From JAWWPG01 sp038232255 (lineage in GTDB: Bacteria > Actinomycetota > Actinomycetes > Propionibacteriales > Nocardioidaceae): DNA of 7,231 bases. The translations under genes and the position numbers were made by a program. Shown here one piece after another: positions 6,187-7,231 of the stretch. The stretch is taken from contig JBBSIF010000127.1 in assembly GCA_038232255.1 (NCBI GenBank), positions 1-7,231 of the forward strand, read 5' to 3'. Numbering within the stretch: the first letter of the stretch is position 1; the number at the start of each line of letters is the position of its first letter. The notes below the pieces were generated by a model. It searched no databases, was not told the DNA's origin, and was given only the letters and a program-made list of their open reading frames with translations.

Positions 6187-6906
6187 ATGTCAGAACCGAG
6201 GGGCAGTCGTCGCGGTGCCTACGCCGCGGCGGCTGCCGCTCTTTTCGCGGTGATCGGCGTCGTAGCCCTGGTGCTGGGCTTCGCCGGCTTCTCCGGCGGC
6301 TCCACGCCCCCTCAACCCTCCGCTGCCCAGGCCGGCAGCCGCCCGATGTCGCCGGCTCCGGACCCGGCGCCTCCCGCGGCTCCCAGTGTCCCGGCCGGTC
6401 CCGGACGTTCCAGCTCACTCACCCCGGCGCCCCAGGGACCCGTCCTGGCGCGGTCGCGCCCGGTCCACCTGGACATCGGCTCGATCGGCGTCCACACCAG
6501 CCTCCTGCAGCTCGGTCTCAATGCTGACGGGTCGCTCCAGGTGCCGTGGAAACCGCTGCTCGCCGGGTGGTTCTCGCACTCGCCGACGCCCGGCCAGCGC
6601 GGTCCGTCCGTCATTGCCGGCCACGTCGACTCGTGGGAGACCGGCCCGGCCGTCTTCTACCGCCTCGGCTCGTTGGCGCCCGGGGCCACGATCACGGTCA
6701 GCAGAGCCGATGGCAGCACCGCCACGTTCTCCGTGGACGGTGTCCGGGAGTATCCCAAGGCGCACTTCCCCACCGTTCCCGTCTACGGGAACACCGACAG
6801 AGCCGAGCTCCGGCTGATCACCTGCGGGAATTGGAACTCGTCCCGGCAGGAGTACGACGGCAACATCGTCGCCTTCGCCCATCTTCTCCCCGGATCCCGG
6901 TCATGA
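6187..6906 (+). CDS. Class F sortase (cysteine transpeptidase)
   Basis: Sortases cut a C-terminal sorting signal of exported proteins and join the protein to the cell wall. The protein is 239 residues: a short basic N-terminus, one membrane helix (about 12-33), a Pro/Ala/Ser-rich linker (about 40-90) and the catalytic domain. Catalytic residues appear as His146 (AGHVDS), Cys213 (LITCGN) and Arg220 (NSSRQEY), the Arg being the only candidate near the expected site. GPAVFYRLGSLAPG (153-166) and YDGNIVAFAHL (223-233) fit class F, whose members are common in actinobacteria; class E is less likely. The ATG follows the upstream stop by six bases and lacks a Shine-Dalgarno, so it is probably translated by coupling. 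The neighbouring CHRD-like protein is the obvious substrate. Confidence 0.9.
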   Translation: MSEPRGSRRGAYAAAAAALFAVIGVVALVLGFAGFSGGSTPPQPSAAQAGSRPMSPAPDPAPPAAPSVPAGPGRSSSLTPAPQGPVLARSRPVHLDIGSIGVHTSLLQLGLNADGSLQVPWKPLLAGWFSHSPTPGQRGPSVIAGHVDSWETGPAVFYRLGSLAPGATITVSRADGSTATFSVDGVREYPKAHFPTVPVYGNTDRAELRLITCGNWNSSRQEYDGNIVAFAHLLPGSRS

Positions 6907-7231
6907 GCGGGCGATGCGGAGGGCTGCCGGCCGGCGGTGCCGGGGCCCGCACCCGTGCGGCTCTTGCAGCGCTTGCGGCGGCGGCTGTCGTGGTCACCGG
7001 ATGCGCGTCGGCCGACTCTGCCGGCAGCCCTGCCCCCGGGCGGTCGAGCTCGACCAGCATGGCGATGTCACCGGGGATGTCGATGGCGCCGGGGATGACG
7101 ATGGCGCCGGGCATGACGATGTCCGACAGGGGTCGGCAGCCGTCGGCCCCGGCGCGGATGGTCTGCGGGCCTGAGATCCGCCACAGCGTCGCCCAGATCC
7201 TGGCACTGCCGGCAGAGCCGACCGGCGAGCA
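6903..7231 (+). CDS. Met-rich lipoprotein, 3' end cut by window edge
   Basis: The frame is open for 109 codons from the ATG at 6903 to the right edge. The ATG overlaps the sortase stop in ATGA, and no ribosome binding site is seen, so translation is probably coupled. The N-terminus is basic (Arg16, Arg18), then hydrophobic (19-31), then VTGC with Cys34, a good lipobox for lipidation and outer-face anchoring in the membrane. Residues 53-73 carry four Met-x-Met pairs at six-residue intervals (MAMSPG, MSMAPG, MTMAPG, MTM). Met-rich motifs of this kind bind copper(I) or silver in proteins such as CopA/PcoA, so metal binding is plausible but not shown. The following MVCGPEIRHSVAQILAL (86-102) looks like the start of a folded domain of a conserved hypothetical type; its function is unknown. 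The remainder is outside the window. Confidence 0.8.
   Translation, partial: MSGRCGGLPAGGAGARTRAALAALAAAAVVVTGCASADSAGSPAPGRSSSTSMAMSPGMSMAPGMTMAPGMTMSDRGRQPSAPARMVCGPEIRHSVAQILALPAEPTGE
7059..7121 (+). repeat. 18-bp tandem repeat encoding Met-x-Met-x-Pro-Gly
   Basis: Three full 18-base units (starting at 7059, 7077 and 7095) and a half unit (7113-7121) each begin ATG-N3-ATG and end CCGGGG or CCGGGC. Third-position and second-codon differences between units (TCA/GCG, GGG/GGC) show it is not a very recent copy and that the Met spacing has been kept. Confidence 0.8.

Overview
The window is high-GC DNA with actinobacterial gene order and protein features. Its layout and the class F sortase cluster would suit a member of the Nocardioidaceae/Propionibacteriales, but the genus is a guess.

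Left part (1-4440, minus strand): the streptomycin (str) operon in transcription order rpsL (S12), rpsG (S7), fusA (EF-G), tuf (EF-Tu, cut by the left edge 17 or so residues before its usual end). rpsL and rpsG overlap by one base (TGATG). rpsL, fusA and tuf start with GTG, rpsG with ATG. A good SigA-type promoter (TTGACC-N17-TAACGT) lies in the 219-base spacer upstream of rpsL. The rpsG-fusA spacer is unusually long (279 bases) and holds two different short direct-repeat pairs and a perfect hairpin. A hairpin also sits between fusA and tuf.

Middle (4660-5220, minus strand): a 174-residue protein of unknown function whose C-terminal half looks like a ribbon-helix-helix DNA-binding domain. It appears to be leaderless. 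Its promoter (TTGATC-N17-TAATTT) is overlaid by a perfect 16-bp AT-rich palindrome that runs into the start codon, which is what an autorepressor's operator would look like.

Right part (5395-7231, plus strand): a tightly packed cell-surface operon, divergent from the middle gene. It encodes a secreted CHRD-like protein with a His cluster, an EF-hand-type loop and a C-terminal sorting-signal-like tail; a class F sortase 6 bases downstream; and, overlapping the sortase by four bases (ATGA), a lipoprotein with a Met-x-Met hexapeptide repeat, cut by the right edge. The likely reading is that the sortase anchors the CHRD-like protein to the cell wall and the lipoprotein is a membrane-tethered partner, possibly in copper or other metal handling. 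The leader of this operon carries two perfect hairpins, one of them four bases from the ribosome binding site.

The str genes are ordinary. The less familiar material is the palindrome-controlled unknown gene, the sortase/CHRD/Met-rich lipoprotein cluster, and the repeats in the rpsG-fusA spacer.
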